This document shows, piece after piece, positions 34,557 to 42,429 of a stretch of 42,429 nt of DNA (within the stretch, counting starts at the first letter, position 1; the number at the start of each line of letters is the position of its first letter). The notes under the pieces are model-generated. The model searched no databases. It was not told the origin of the DNA and saw only the letters and a program-made list of their open reading frames with translations. Both the position numbers and the translations under genes were made by a program. The stretch is from NCBI GenBank assembly GCA_024404245.1, contig JAKSQH010000010.1:1-42429 (forward strand), written 5' to 3'. The stretch comes from Clostridia bacterium (lineage in GTDB: Bacteria > Bacillota > Clostridia > Christensenellales > Aristaeellaceae).

Positions 34557-35414
34557 ATGGCAAAAAACAGAATTAACGCCCGCAAACGCGGTATGCTGAG
34601 TGTTCTGGCGACCCTGCTGATGATTCTCTTCGCGATCTTTGCCATGATCCCGTTCGCGTTCATGTTCATGAGTTCACTGAAGCCCGGCACAGAAATGATG
34701 CGTTTCGGTCTGACGCTGAAGTATGACCCTGAAGTATCCTCCTTCGCGAACTATGCCGCGCTTAACACCTACAACGACGGCATTTACTGGAGCTGGTACA
34801 GATCCAGCGCCATCATCATGGTGTTGCAAACGGTTCTGGGGCTGTTCTTCAGCTCCATCGTCGGCTACGGGCTTGCAATGTATGAGTTCAAAGGCCGTAA
34901 TCTGATCATGTCCCTGATTCTGATTCTGATGATGCTTCCCTTTGAGATTCTGCTTCTCCCCATGTACCGGATGATGACCGCCGCCAAACTGATCAACAAT
35001 TACATCGGTGTCGTAATCCCTTATCTGGTTCCGCCTTTCATGGTGTTCTTTTTCCGGCAGTACTGTCAGGGCATTCCGCGGGAGCTGCTCGAGGCCGGCC
35101 GTATCGACGGCTGTACCGACTACGGGATCTTCTACCGGATCATGCTCCCCATCCTGATCCCGGCCTTTGGCGCCATGACAATTCTCAGCTGCATGAACAG
35201 CTGGAACAACCTCATGTGGCCCATGATTGTACTGCGGGACAACAAGCTGCATACCATCCCGATCGGTATGGGCTGCACCATCACGCCGTACAAGAGCGCT
35301 TATGATGTGCTGATGCCCGGCGCCGTAATGGCCGTTGTCCCGATCATCGTTATTTACCTTTGCGCTCAGAAAACGTTCATCACCGGTCTCACTTCCGGCA
35401 GCGTAAAGGGATAA
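34557..35414 (+). CDS. Sugar ABC transporter permease, MalG/UgpE type
   Basis: The 285-residue membrane protein starts with a hydrophobic segment LSVLATLLMILFAIFAMIP and FMFMSSLKPGTEM, as in MalG-type permeases. The EAA loop is LLEAGRIDGCTDYGIFYRIMLP. Six membrane segments are expected. GGAGG lies at the end of the previous gene, 6 to 10 nt upstream of its ATG. It ends the operon, with a strong terminator 31 nt later. Confidence 0.93.
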   Translation: MAKNRINARKRGMLSVLATLLMILFAIFAMIPFAFMFMSSLKPGTEMMRFGLTLKYDPEVSSFANYAALNTYNDGIYWSWYRSSAIIMVLQTVLGLFFSSIVGYGLAMYEFKGRNLIMSLILILMMLPFEILLLPMYRMMTAAKLINNYIGVVIPYLVPPFMVFFFRQYCQGIPRELLEAGRIDGCTDYGIFYRIMLPILIPAFGAMTILSCMNSWNNLMWPMIVLRDNKLHTIPIGMGCTITPYKSAYDVLMPGAVMAVVPIIVIYLCAQKTFITGLTSGSVKG

Positions 35415-35445
35415 ACATAAGCATTCTGAAGGCGAAAAAAAAACA

Positions 35446-35486
35446 GCTTTGCTGTCCTGCCCGGCGGGACAGCAAAGCCGTTTTTC
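35446..35486 (+). terminator. Terminator of the sugar ABC operon
   Basis: GCTTTGCTGTCC (35446-35457) and GGACAGCAAAGC (35467-35478) form a perfect 12-bp stem with a 9-nt loop, followed by CGTTTTT and preceded by nine A. It ends the permease transcript. Confidence 0.9.
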
Positions 35487-35530
35487 CGTCTTTATTGATC
35501 ATATTATCAGGAGAAATATCACAAAGCGCA

Positions 35531-35559
35531 TTGCGGCGGACAGCACTTGCAATTATAAT
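35531..35559 (+). promoter_or_regulatory. Promoter of the parvulin-like/surface protein genes
   Basis: TTGCGG (35531-35536) and a consensus TATAAT (35554-35559) are exactly 17 nt apart. Transcription would begin near 35566, about 77 nt before the ATG at 35643. Confidence 0.7.
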
Positions 35560-35642
35560 AAGGTGATTGAATTATCAAGCCGTGCCCGGTTCCGTATGAA
35601 ACAGGGAATACCCATGTAATCAACATTTGGGGAGATCAGGTC

Positions 35643-36977
35643 ATGTTGATGTCGAAATTAAACCGGTTGAAAACAGCCATATTTGTGTTTCTTCTGGCTT
35701 CCACGCTGCTGATCGCTCAGTGCGCGGGCGCGGACGGCTTTGCCGTACGTGTCAATGACAGAACATTTTCCGTGGAAACGGTTCAGAAATACATCAATGA
35801 AACCGCGGCGAACATGCCCCTGACGCTCGGCGACACAGCCCGGAATATCTTTGCCGGCGCGGAAACGGAGTTTCTGGAAGCCGCGGCGGAGCATTTCGTG
35901 ACGGTTGCCATCGTGGAGGACCGGCTGAGCGCGAAAGGGCTGGACAAGCTCACCGATGAGGAGACGGAAACGCTTCAGGATTACGCGCGGCAGACCTATG
36001 ATCAGATCTGGCAGAGCGTTTCGGACGCGCTGAAGGAAGAGTATCCCGGGGAGGAGCTGACCGACCGTGCGGTAACCGAAACCATGGAAAATGCCGGTTA
36101 TTCCATGGACGGCATCTATGAAAAAGCCGTACAGAGCCTGCTTCTGGAGCGGTTCGCGAAAACGTTCTGCACCGGCACGGATGTGACGGACGAGGATGTA
36201 CGCGCGTTCTACCGGACAACCTATACCGAGCCGGACCGGGCGCTGTATGAGCATGATATCGGTCTGTTTGAAAAGCAGGTTCTCCTCGGGGGCGGGGAAA
36301 GCACCTATATGCCGGAAGGCTATTTCTACATCAAATATATCGCGCTGAAGCCTTCCGGGCAGCGCGCCGCGGAAATAGAGCAGGCGGAAAACGCGCTTTC
36401 CGCCGCGCGGGCGGAAGCCGGGGAAGCTGAAAAGGCGCTGACTCTGGCCGCGCTTGAAAACACCGACCTGACCGCGCCGCGCGAGCGTTATCAGGCGGCG
36501 CTGGAAGCCGAAGAGTCGGCGCAGGCCGCGCTGGAAGAACAGCAGCGGCTGGCCGAAGCGGAATACATCCCCATGGCGGAGCTGTTCCGGAGCGCGCTCG
36601 CGGAAGGCGAAACCTTTGAAAGCCTCATCGGAAAACACAGCATTCAGCAAAGCTACGCCGGCCGGGACGAGCCCGGATATCCTTTCCACCCCGATTCCCC
36701 GAACTGGGAGGACGGCGTGCGTGAAAAGATCGCCGCGCTGAAAGCGCGCGGTGACTGCACGGATCCGATATACACAGCCGGTACCGTGTGCGTGTACTGC
36801 CGCATGGATGACATGGCCTGCGGGGAATACGAGCCGGATGAAGCCGTGTGGGCGGAGATGAAAGCCTCGCTGCTTCAGGCGAGGCAGAGTGAAGCCACGG
36901 ATGAGAAGGTCGCCGCCTGGCGCGGTGAATATGAAATTGAGATCGATCTGACCGGGCTTGTTTTCCCGGAAACATAA
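35643..36977 (+). CDS. Secreted parvulin-like peptidyl-prolyl isomerase with coiled-coil insert
   Basis: The 444-residue protein has a signal peptide to about residue 30, with a probable cleavage after AGA. An N-terminal helical part of SurA/PrsA type (about 35-210) carries a FAVRVNDRTFSVETVQKYI start like PrsA-family chaperones. The C-terminal 230-400 resembles a parvulin domain (GYFYIKYIALK, later EGETFESLIGKHSIQ and DPIYTAGTVCVYCRMDD). Between these parts an Ala/Glu-rich coiled coil of about 70 residues (239-309) is inserted. Key active-site residues are not clearly conserved, so chaperone activity may dominate. GGGGAG lies upstream of the ATG. It is likely co-expressed with the giant surface protein that follows 94 nt later. 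Confidence 0.75.
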   Translation: MLMSKLNRLKTAIFVFLLASTLLIAQCAGADGFAVRVNDRTFSVETVQKYINETAANMPLTLGDTARNIFAGAETEFLEAAAEHFVTVAIVEDRLSAKGLDKLTDEETETLQDYARQTYDQIWQSVSDALKEEYPGEELTDRAVTETMENAGYSMDGIYEKAVQSLLLERFAKTFCTGTDVTDEDVRAFYRTTYTEPDRALYEHDIGLFEKQVLLGGGESTYMPEGYFYIKYIALKPSGQRAAEIEQAENALSAARAEAGEAEKALTLAALENTDLTAPRERYQAALEAEESAQAALEEQQRLAEAEYIPMAELFRSALAEGETFESLIGKHSIQQSYAGRDEPGYPFHPDSPNWEDGVREKIAALKARGDCTDPIYTAGTVCVYCRMDDMACGEYEPDEAVWAEMKASLLQARQSEATDEKVAAWRGEYEIEIDLTGLVFPET

Positions 36978-37071
36978 ACCACGGTTTTCGCTTCTACGCA
37001 CGAACGGGCAAATACGCGGTTCCCGTTCATTTTCCCGTCCATGCCGCAGCCGCAGCGGAACGGTGAACGCA

Positions 37072-40000
37072 ATGAAAAAACTGATCAGCCTCATTCTGGT
37101 GATAACCCTGCTCGTCGGCATCCTGCCGCTTGACGCGTTCGCGGCCGAGGATACGTTTACCCTGCCGCAGGAGGAATATGACAGGGCGCTGCGTAAAGCC
37201 GGCATGGAAAACGGCGAATGGCATGAAGGCATGTCCTGGTCCGACTCCATGACCGCGTACCAGAAATACTGCTGGCTGTCCGATTTCAGGGACAGTACGG
37301 TAAAGCCCGCGCGCCGCAGATACAGCATGGCGCTGGAGCAGGCCGACGCGAATCCCGCGCTGAAGACGGAAACGGACGCGTATTCGCTTTCGGGCATCAA
37401 ACCGGTGCTGCATCTGCTGGAGAATAAGCTGAACTATTTCATTTACGATCTCGAAACCGCGGTCAATACAATTTCAAACGCGAAGGTCGTGATCTCCGAT
37501 CCCGATACCTCCGTATCCGAAAAAGCCGCGGCCTACCGGCGGGTGCGCGACGCGTCCGCGCGCATCACAAATCTGAGCAATGAGCTGAAGCAAGGTCCGT
37601 TCCCGGCCGCGTGGCAGAGCCGGGCGGATAACATCAACAAACAGCTGAGCGCTTTCTTCGCCGACGCGGATACCGGCGCGAAGAACAACGGACTTCTTAA
37701 CAGCATGCCCGACACCAATGACGCCTCCTTCGAAATCATCATTCTGGATATGAGTGAGATCGGCATCGAAGTCAGAGACGCTGATTTAAAGCCGATCGCT
37801 GACGCGAAGGTCACCGTTACCGAAGGGGACATCGAAAAAACCGGTTACACCGGAGCCAACGGCGTTGTCATCTTCCCCGCCGGCGCCTTCGAGCTGGACC
37901 GGTACTACCGTATGTACGCCGCGCTCGTGATAGAAAAAAGCGGATACAGAATCTGGGAATCGCAGTCCATCCGGATCACCGCCGGCGAGGGCATCCACAC
38001 GCAGCTGGAAAAGGACAACGGCGAATCCTACGTGCAGTGGGTCACTTTCCGCGGTGTTGACCTGGCCCATGATACGGAGCATGTTTACTACACGCCCGAA
38101 AATGACGCGAACCAGACCTTCAAAGTCGGTGTGCACACCTATCCGGGAAAGCCCTGTACCTTCACGCTGACCTATACGCCCGTCAATTCCTCCTCCCCCA
38201 AGACCGTGACCCGAACCGTGAGCGGCACGGAGGAGGGCGTTACTGTTCTGGACCTGACGGATAAGTGGTGCTCCATACTGGCACCGGAAGAAACCGTAAC
38301 CATGGCGTGCGGCCGCGACGGAGGACCCGTAACCTTCTCCCGCGGAAGCGGCATCACAACATCCGAAGCCGTGGTTGAACTGCCTAAGAAGGAGATCAAA
38401 GGCATTCCGAGCTATATTCCCGGCACCTCCTTTGATATAGATATCCCGCTGGGTCTGCCGGGGCTCAAGAATCTCCGCTTCTCACTGGCGTTTCCGTGGG
38501 AGCTGCTGGGCGTTCCGGCCGTGCATTTCATTGTAACACCGGACGGCGGCTTCACCTTCAGCATCGGCGTCGCCGCCGCGAACAAGTTTATCGACGGCGA
38601 ATCAAAGAACGAATGGAAAACCGTAAACAGCAAAAAGGCCATGGAAAAATGGAACGACTTCACCTCCGGGCGGAAAACCCTGACGGATATCGCCATGGGC
38701 AACACACGGCGTGAAGGCGCGCAGCAGCAGACCGGGAAGCTGCTCAATTCCAAGCTCATGGCCAGCTTCTGCGTCATGCTCAACGGCAGATTCACAAAGA
38801 ATGAACAGGCGCTTCCCCGCGCCGATGACAGCTACAAAGGCAGCCTGGACCTTTTCGTTTCCGGCGCGCTGGACGCGATGATCTCCTTCAGCTCCCCGTT
38901 CATGGTCGGTCCTGTGCCGTGCTATGTCGGCTTCGATCTGAGCCTCGGAATTCAGATAGGCTTTGATTTCCCGTTTACATTCACCACCGCGTCCGCGGGC
39001 ATCGCCAGCATCGACAAATGGCATGATATAAACTTCGGCAAAGAGGATATGGATATCATTATCTCCCCGCGCGCCTCTATCGGCGCGTACGCCGGCGCCG
39101 GGGTGAAGGGGCTCGCCGGCATCTATCTGCGCGGCTACGCGGGCCTGTCAATCAATCTGCATATCCGGCCGATGAACAAATCATCAAAATTCGATCCGGA
39201 AATCACGCTCAACGCGGGGCTGCAGATCGTGGCGGAGTTCCTGTTCTGGTCCGTAAAGGCGACAATCTGGGACAAGAGCTGGCGGTATAAGCTGAACAAC
39301 GCCCCCACGGACGGAATCATGCTGTCCGCCGGCAACAGCCCGACCGGCGGGGATGAGATTCATTATACGGAAGCACAGGTTACCAACCTGACTCAGGTCA
39401 CCGGCGCCACCAATTACCGCGCGGTGCAGCTGGGAGATGACTTCTACGCCTTCTGGATTGAGGATCAGGTGGTGGAAGGTGTTTCACGCCCCTGGCTCAG
39501 CTGCGCGAAGATCCAAAATGTGAACGGCAAGGTCACCTACACGCCGATGGACCTACCGTACCTGTATGTCACGCACAAAACCTCCTCCACAAGCCAGAGA
39601 ACGATCGACGAGCTGGTCAAAGTGGTGGACTTCGATGTAACAACCACCGATGAGCTGACTTACCGCGAGGGCGATTTCGATATGATCACCCTTGCCGTGA
39701 CCTTTGAGAAATACCGGACCGTGAAAGAATTCCCGAACCGGCGGATTGAAATCACCGGCTATACCACGGACTTCTACTGCATCGTTTTCTTCGGAAACGG
39801 CAGCGTGCAGCAGTATTCCACACAGGGCAGCACCTTCGCGGACCAGACAATCGACTCCATGCCCACAGGCACCGTGGTTTCCATCGCCTATGACCATAAA
39901 GAAGGCGAGGAAAGCGGAAAGCAGGGCGGAGAACACGCGGATTACTACTATGAGCTGATGTGCGCGACAACCTTCCAGAGCAATCCCACAAAGGTCTTCG

Positions 40001-42276
40001 GCGGAGAAGCCACCGTATATCTGACGCCCGGCAGGCCCGCGGCAGTCATGCGCGATTACGGCTTCACAGCCGGAAGGACCAACTATTACACCCTCGATTT
40101 CAACACAGCCCGGAATCCCGTTGAAGAGATTGTGCAGGTTTTCCCTGTTGCCCGCGGCGCCGGAAGAGGCAATTACAACCTCGTTTACGCGCTGGCAAGG
40201 ACGCAGGACGCGAACGGAGAAGAGGGCAGCGAAAAAACGGCTTTCCTGGTTTCGGACACAACCGGCAAAAACCGGCAGGTGATCCGGGAGGGCAGCATCG
40301 CTTCATTCCGCTATGTACCGGGATTCGGCAACGGCGCGGGATTCTTCGCGCTGGCGGATTCCCCGGATGACGCGGGCCGCTGCAACCTGCTGCTGATTGA
40401 CTACTCACTCGACAGCGGCGGCCGGCCGGTCTACGCAGCCCCGCGGGACCTCGGCATACGTGTCAGCCCGGCCGGTTACGACCTTGTGAATCTGGGCGCG
40501 TCCCGCGCGCTGTACTATCTGGAAGCTGTTTCCGGGGACGCGGTCAGCTATGAGGACTCCGGATACAATATCCGGGCCATCTATCTGGCAACAGGCAGTG
40601 ACGGCAATCCTTACGCTTCCAGGTCCTTCCATCTGGCGACTTTCCGGAACACGGATGTCAGCCCGGATAACGGTATCTCCTTTATGAAGCTGTATCCGGA
40701 CAGCACGGGCTTCATTCAGGGTTTGCTTACGGAGAAGGTCAAAACGGGTGAAACCGTAATCGAAAAGCTGCCGGACGGAACAACCATAAAATACAAGGAT
40801 TCCAAAACGCAGCAGGTCAAGTATTTCGATTTCCGCCAGACCCTGCAGGCGGAAGTGCTGGACGCGGCACCGGAGCAGACGCTGGTGCAGCCCGGCGATA
40901 CGGTCAATGTGCTTTTCTCGCTGATGAACACCGGCAACATACCCGCCAGCAAAGTTGAGCTGCGCGCGTACGCGAAAAAAGACGGATCCGACGCTGAAAT
41001 CCAGCTGGCCGCGATCACGGTCGACTGTCAGGATCCGCTGGGTTCACAGGTGGTTCAGAGCGGTCTGCCGGATCTGACCGGATATGAAGCGGTAAGCCGG
41101 TATATCGGCGCGACAGACAGCGACATGAGCACGTTCCCCGTTTCCGGAAGCAACGGCACAAACGTGTACGCCACCAATGTACTGATGCCGGATGAAACCC
41201 GGTCCTACCGCGCCGGCTTCAACGTGCCCACGGATTTCTTACCGGGCGATTATCAGATCTATGTCACCTTCAACAGAATGAGCACGCGTGTTATGCTGCA
41301 GGGCGGCCGCCTGGACGCGGTATCCGCCTGGGCGAAAACGCTGACCGACACGGATAAACCGATACTGACCGGCAGCCCCATCGCGCCCACCGGACTGCAT
41401 ACACTGACCATGACAATGGTTAACCCGCCGGCGACAAACAGCGGTACGAATGACCGCCTCGCGTCCGCGGTCTACACGCTGGACAACGTGTCCGGCCCGG
41501 GTACGATTTCACCCGGAAGCAGGCAGATCAGCGCCTTCGCGACCGGTGTGCGCAACGATACAAACGAAATCCCGTTAGGCGATGCCGATCTGGCCGTTGC
41601 GGGACGTCTGTCCCTGGAGGCGGGCGTGGAAACGGTGCATGTCACCATCCGGAACCTCGGCGCGGCGGACGCGAAAAACATCCTGCTTTCCGCCGCTGTG
41701 GACACAGCCGATACCTACCGGAAGAATCTGAACGGCGTGACGCTCAGGTACAACAGGACCGCGTCCTTCGATATTCCGCTTTCCGCGATCACGAACGGAA
41801 GAAACGGGGAGAATCTGATTCTGAAGGTATCCGGCTCTTCAGGCGAAACGAACTTCGATAACAACGAGGCCGTTCTGCCCCTGAATATGGGCTTCCTCAT
41901 CGTTAAGCAGCCGGAAGACGTGTTCACATCCGCCCACGGCAATGCCGAATTCTCGGTCACGGCGCGCGGCGGAAAGCAGCCCTACAGCTATCAGTGGCAG
42001 GTCAGCAAGGGCGGCCAGAGCGGACCGTTCGTCAATATTCAAGGCGCGACGGACCGGACGCTGAAGCTGAGCGACATTCCGGCCGGATTCAACGGATACT
42101 ATTACCGCGCGGTGATCCGCGACGCGGACGGCAGCACGCTGATATCCGCACCCGCGCTGCTGGTGGTGAATAAGTCACCGCTAACCGGAGACAGCGCGAT
42201 GCCGTGGCTGTGGTTCAGTCTCATGCTTACGGCGCTGGCAGCAGCGTCGGTTATGATCCGACGCAGGAGAACGTAA
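37072..42276 (+). CDS. Large multidomain surface protein with SPLTG sorting signal
   Basis: The protein (1734 residues from this start) begins with the signal peptide MKKLISLILVITLLVGILP and cleavage near AFA-AED. A carboxypeptidase-regulatory-like beta domain lies near 224-303 (IEVRDADLKPIADAKVTVTE). The next 900 residues are not recognised. Two CARDB-like domains lie near 1263-1420 and 1503-1603 (VLFSLMNTGNIPASKVELR, VHVTIRNLGAADAKN), and an Ig-like domain near 1609-1699 (GGKQPYSYQWQV). The end has SPLTGDS (1702-1708), a hydrophobic segment and RRRRT, as in sortase substrates. ATG at 37072 is used because the earlier frame has no signal peptide. The ribosome binding site is weak. Function, perhaps adhesion, is unknown. 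Confidence 0.85.
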   Translation: MKKLISLILVITLLVGILPLDAFAAEDTFTLPQEEYDRALRKAGMENGEWHEGMSWSDSMTAYQKYCWLSDFRDSTVKPARRRYSMALEQADANPALKTETDAYSLSGIKPVLHLLENKLNYFIYDLETAVNTISNAKVVISDPDTSVSEKAAAYRRVRDASARITNLSNELKQGPFPAAWQSRADNINKQLSAFFADADTGAKNNGLLNSMPDTNDASFEIIILDMSEIGIEVRDADLKPIADAKVTVTEGDIEKTGYTGANGVVIFPAGAFELDRYYRMYAALVIEKSGYRIWESQSIRITAGEGIHTQLEKDNGESYVQWVTFRGVDLAHDTEHVYYTPENDANQTFKVGVHTYPGKPCTFTLTYTPVNSSSPKTVTRTVSGTEEGVTVLDLTDKWCSILAPEETVTMACGRDGGPVTFSRGSGITTSEAVVELPKKEIKGIPSYIPGTSFDIDIPLGLPGLKNLRFSLAFPWELLGVPAVHFIVTPDGGFTFSIGVAAANKFIDGESKNEWKTVNSKKAMEKWNDFTSGRKTLTDIAMGNTRREGAQQQTGKLLNSKLMASFCVMLNGRFTKNEQALPRADDSYKGSLDLFVSGALDAMISFSSPFMVGPVPCYVGFDLSLGIQIGFDFPFTFTTASAGIASIDKWHDINFGKEDMDIIISPRASIGAYAGAGVKGLAGIYLRGYAGLSINLHIRPMNKSSKFDPEITLNAGLQIVAEFLFWSVKATIWDKSWRYKLNNAPTDGIMLSAGNSPTGGDEIHYTEAQVTNLTQVTGATNYRAVQLGDDFYAFWIEDQVVEGVSRPWLSCAKIQNVNGKVTYTPMDLPYLYVTHKTSSTSQRTIDELVKVVDFDVTTTDELTYREGDFDMITLAVTFEKYRTVKEFPNRRIEITGYTTDFYCIVFFGNGSVQQYSTQGSTFADQTIDSMPTGTVVSIAYDHKEGEESGKQGGEHADYYYELMCATTFQSNPTKVFGGEATVYLTPGRPAAVMRDYGFTAGRTNYYTLDFNTARNPVEEIVQVFPVARGAGRGNYNLVYALARTQDANGEEGSEKTAFLVSDTTGKNRQVIREGSIASFRYVPGFGNGAGFFALADSPDDAGRCNLLLIDYSLDSGGRPVYAAPRDLGIRVSPAGYDLVNLGASRALYYLEAVSGDAVSYEDSGYNIRAIYLATGSDGNPYASRSFHLATFRNTDVSPDNGISFMKLYPDSTGFIQGLLTEKVKTGETVIEKLPDGTTIKYKDSKTQQVKYFDFRQTLQAEVLDAAPEQTLVQPGDTVNVLFSLMNTGNIPASKVELRAYAKKDGSDAEIQLAAITVDCQDPLGSQVVQSGLPDLTGYEAVSRYIGATDSDMSTFPVSGSNGTNVYATNVLMPDETRSYRAGFNVPTDFLPGDYQIYVTFNRMSTRVMLQGGRLDAVSAWAKTLTDTDKPILTGSPIAPTGLHTLTMTMVNPPATNSGTNDRLASAVYTLDNVSGPGTISPGSRQISAFATGVRNDTNEIPLGDADLAVAGRLSLEAGVETVHVTIRNLGAADAKNILLSAAVDTADTYRKNLNGVTLRYNRTASFDIPLSAITNGRNGENLILKVSGSSGETNFDNNEAVLPLNMGFLIVKQPEDVFTSAHGNAEFSVTARGGKQPYSYQWQVSKGGQSGPFVNIQGATDRTLKLSDIPAGFNGYYYRAVIRDADGSTLISAPALLVVNKSPLTGDSAMPWLWFSLMLTALAAASVMIRRRRT

Positions 42277-42279
42277 GGA

Positions 42280-42318
42280 TTTCGGCCTGCGGGCCGACCA
42301 AAGGGCTTTGCGATCCCA
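42280..42318. repeat. Dispersed palindromic repeat, copy R3
   Basis: TTTCGGCCTGCGGGCCGACC followed by AAAGGGCTTTGCGATCCC matches R1 almost base for base over about 35 nt. It starts 4 nt after the stop codon of the surface protein. Confidence 0.8.
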
Positions 42319-42337
42319 CGCAAGGTCAATAGTCACA

Positions 42338-42354
42338 GCTCTACACTGTAGAGC
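42338..42354. terminator. Hairpin after the surface protein gene
   Basis: GCTCTAC (42338-42344) and GTAGAGC (42348-42354) form a perfect 7-bp stem with loop ACT. No T-run follows, so it may be only part of the 3' end structure together with the larger hairpin at 42367. Confidence 0.4.
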
Positions 42355-42366
42355 CTGTACATAAAG

Positions 42367-42414
42367 GGGGCTGTCTCACTAAGTGATCTATTCAGATCAT
42401 TTTGAGACAGCCCC
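42367..42414. repeat. Nested hairpin with GGGGCTGTCTCA ends
   Basis: GGGGCTGTCTCA (42367-42378) and TGAGACAGCCCC (42403-42414) form a perfect 12-bp stem. TGATCT (42384-42389) and AGATCA (42394-42399) form a second stem inside it. It may be a terminator on the plus strand, where GTTTCG follows. The ends also resemble inverted repeats of some insertion sequences, so a tiny non-autonomous element is possible. Confidence 0.6.
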
Positions 42415-42429
42415 GTTTCGATTGCTGTT

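Noticed and set aside
36958-37071. 38-codon N-terminal extension of the surface protein
   Set aside because: It overlaps the previous gene, is Arg/Ser rich and would bury the signal peptide.
1-42429. CRISPR arrays, tRNA, rRNA, phage or transposase genes
   Set aside because: No spaced direct-repeat array, cloverleaf or recognised mobile-element protein was found.

Overview
The window (42.4 kb, GC-rich by eye) looks like chromosome of an anaerobic member of Bacillota, class Clostridia, probably a gut or rumen lineage. The reasons are the purECFMN-type operon order, a formate-tetrahydrofolate ligase, a ferredoxin-type aldo/keto reductase, strong AGGAGG-like ribosome binding sites, sigma-A promoters with 17-nt spacers, Bacillus-like PurBoxes and a Gram-positive sortase-type surface protein. 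The family or genus cannot be fixed from the sequence alone. No rRNA, tRNA, CRISPR array, transposase or phage gene was seen.

Layout. (1) 190-2511, minus: a two-gene operon for a PatB/MalY-type aminotransferase and an iron-sulfur aldo/keto reductase. (2) 2872-16099, minus: a ten-gene operon purE-purC-purF-purM-purN-purO-purV-purD-purL-fhs. It runs from a TTGACA/TAAGAT promoter with an upstream PurBox pair to a hairpin terminator after fhs. It is unusual in splitting PurH into two unrelated genes, in a PurF without its N-terminal nucleophile Cys, and in a hairpin between the fhs Shine-Dalgarno sequence and its start codon. (3) 16373-30940: a divergent nine-gene cluster and the most novel part. 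The left arm (minus) holds a STAS-domain/acyl-AMP ligase fusion, an aminoglycoside-phosphotransferase-like kinase and a fucosyltransferase-like glycosyltransferase. The right arm (plus) holds two tandem NRPS proteins of order A-PCP-C, an acyl-AMP ligase with a C-terminal anti-sigma-kinase-like (HATPase) domain, and three tandem arylamine N-acetyltransferase (NAT) paralogues. (4) 30994-35414: an ArsR-type regulator divergent from a sugar ABC transporter (binding protein and two permeases, no ATPase). (5) 35643-42276: a secreted parvulin-like protein and a 1734-residue surface protein with an SPLTG sorting signal. (6) A palindromic dispersed repeat occurs near 2632, 9689 and 42280, with a weaker copy at 11685.

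How the genes work together. Region 2 is most of de novo IMP synthesis, with fhs supplying 10-formyl-THF to PurN and PurV. Region 3 has the parts to activate acids (four adenylating enzymes), hold them on two carrier domains, condense them (two C domains) and release or acylate the product as an amide (three NATs, with no thioesterase or reductase), plus possible phosphate and sugar decoration. Two of the adenylating enzymes carry the two halves of a partner-switching pair (STAS and HATPase), which suggests docking or regulation by a SpoIIAA/SpoIIAB-like interaction. That is inference; no such combination is known to me as a characterised system.
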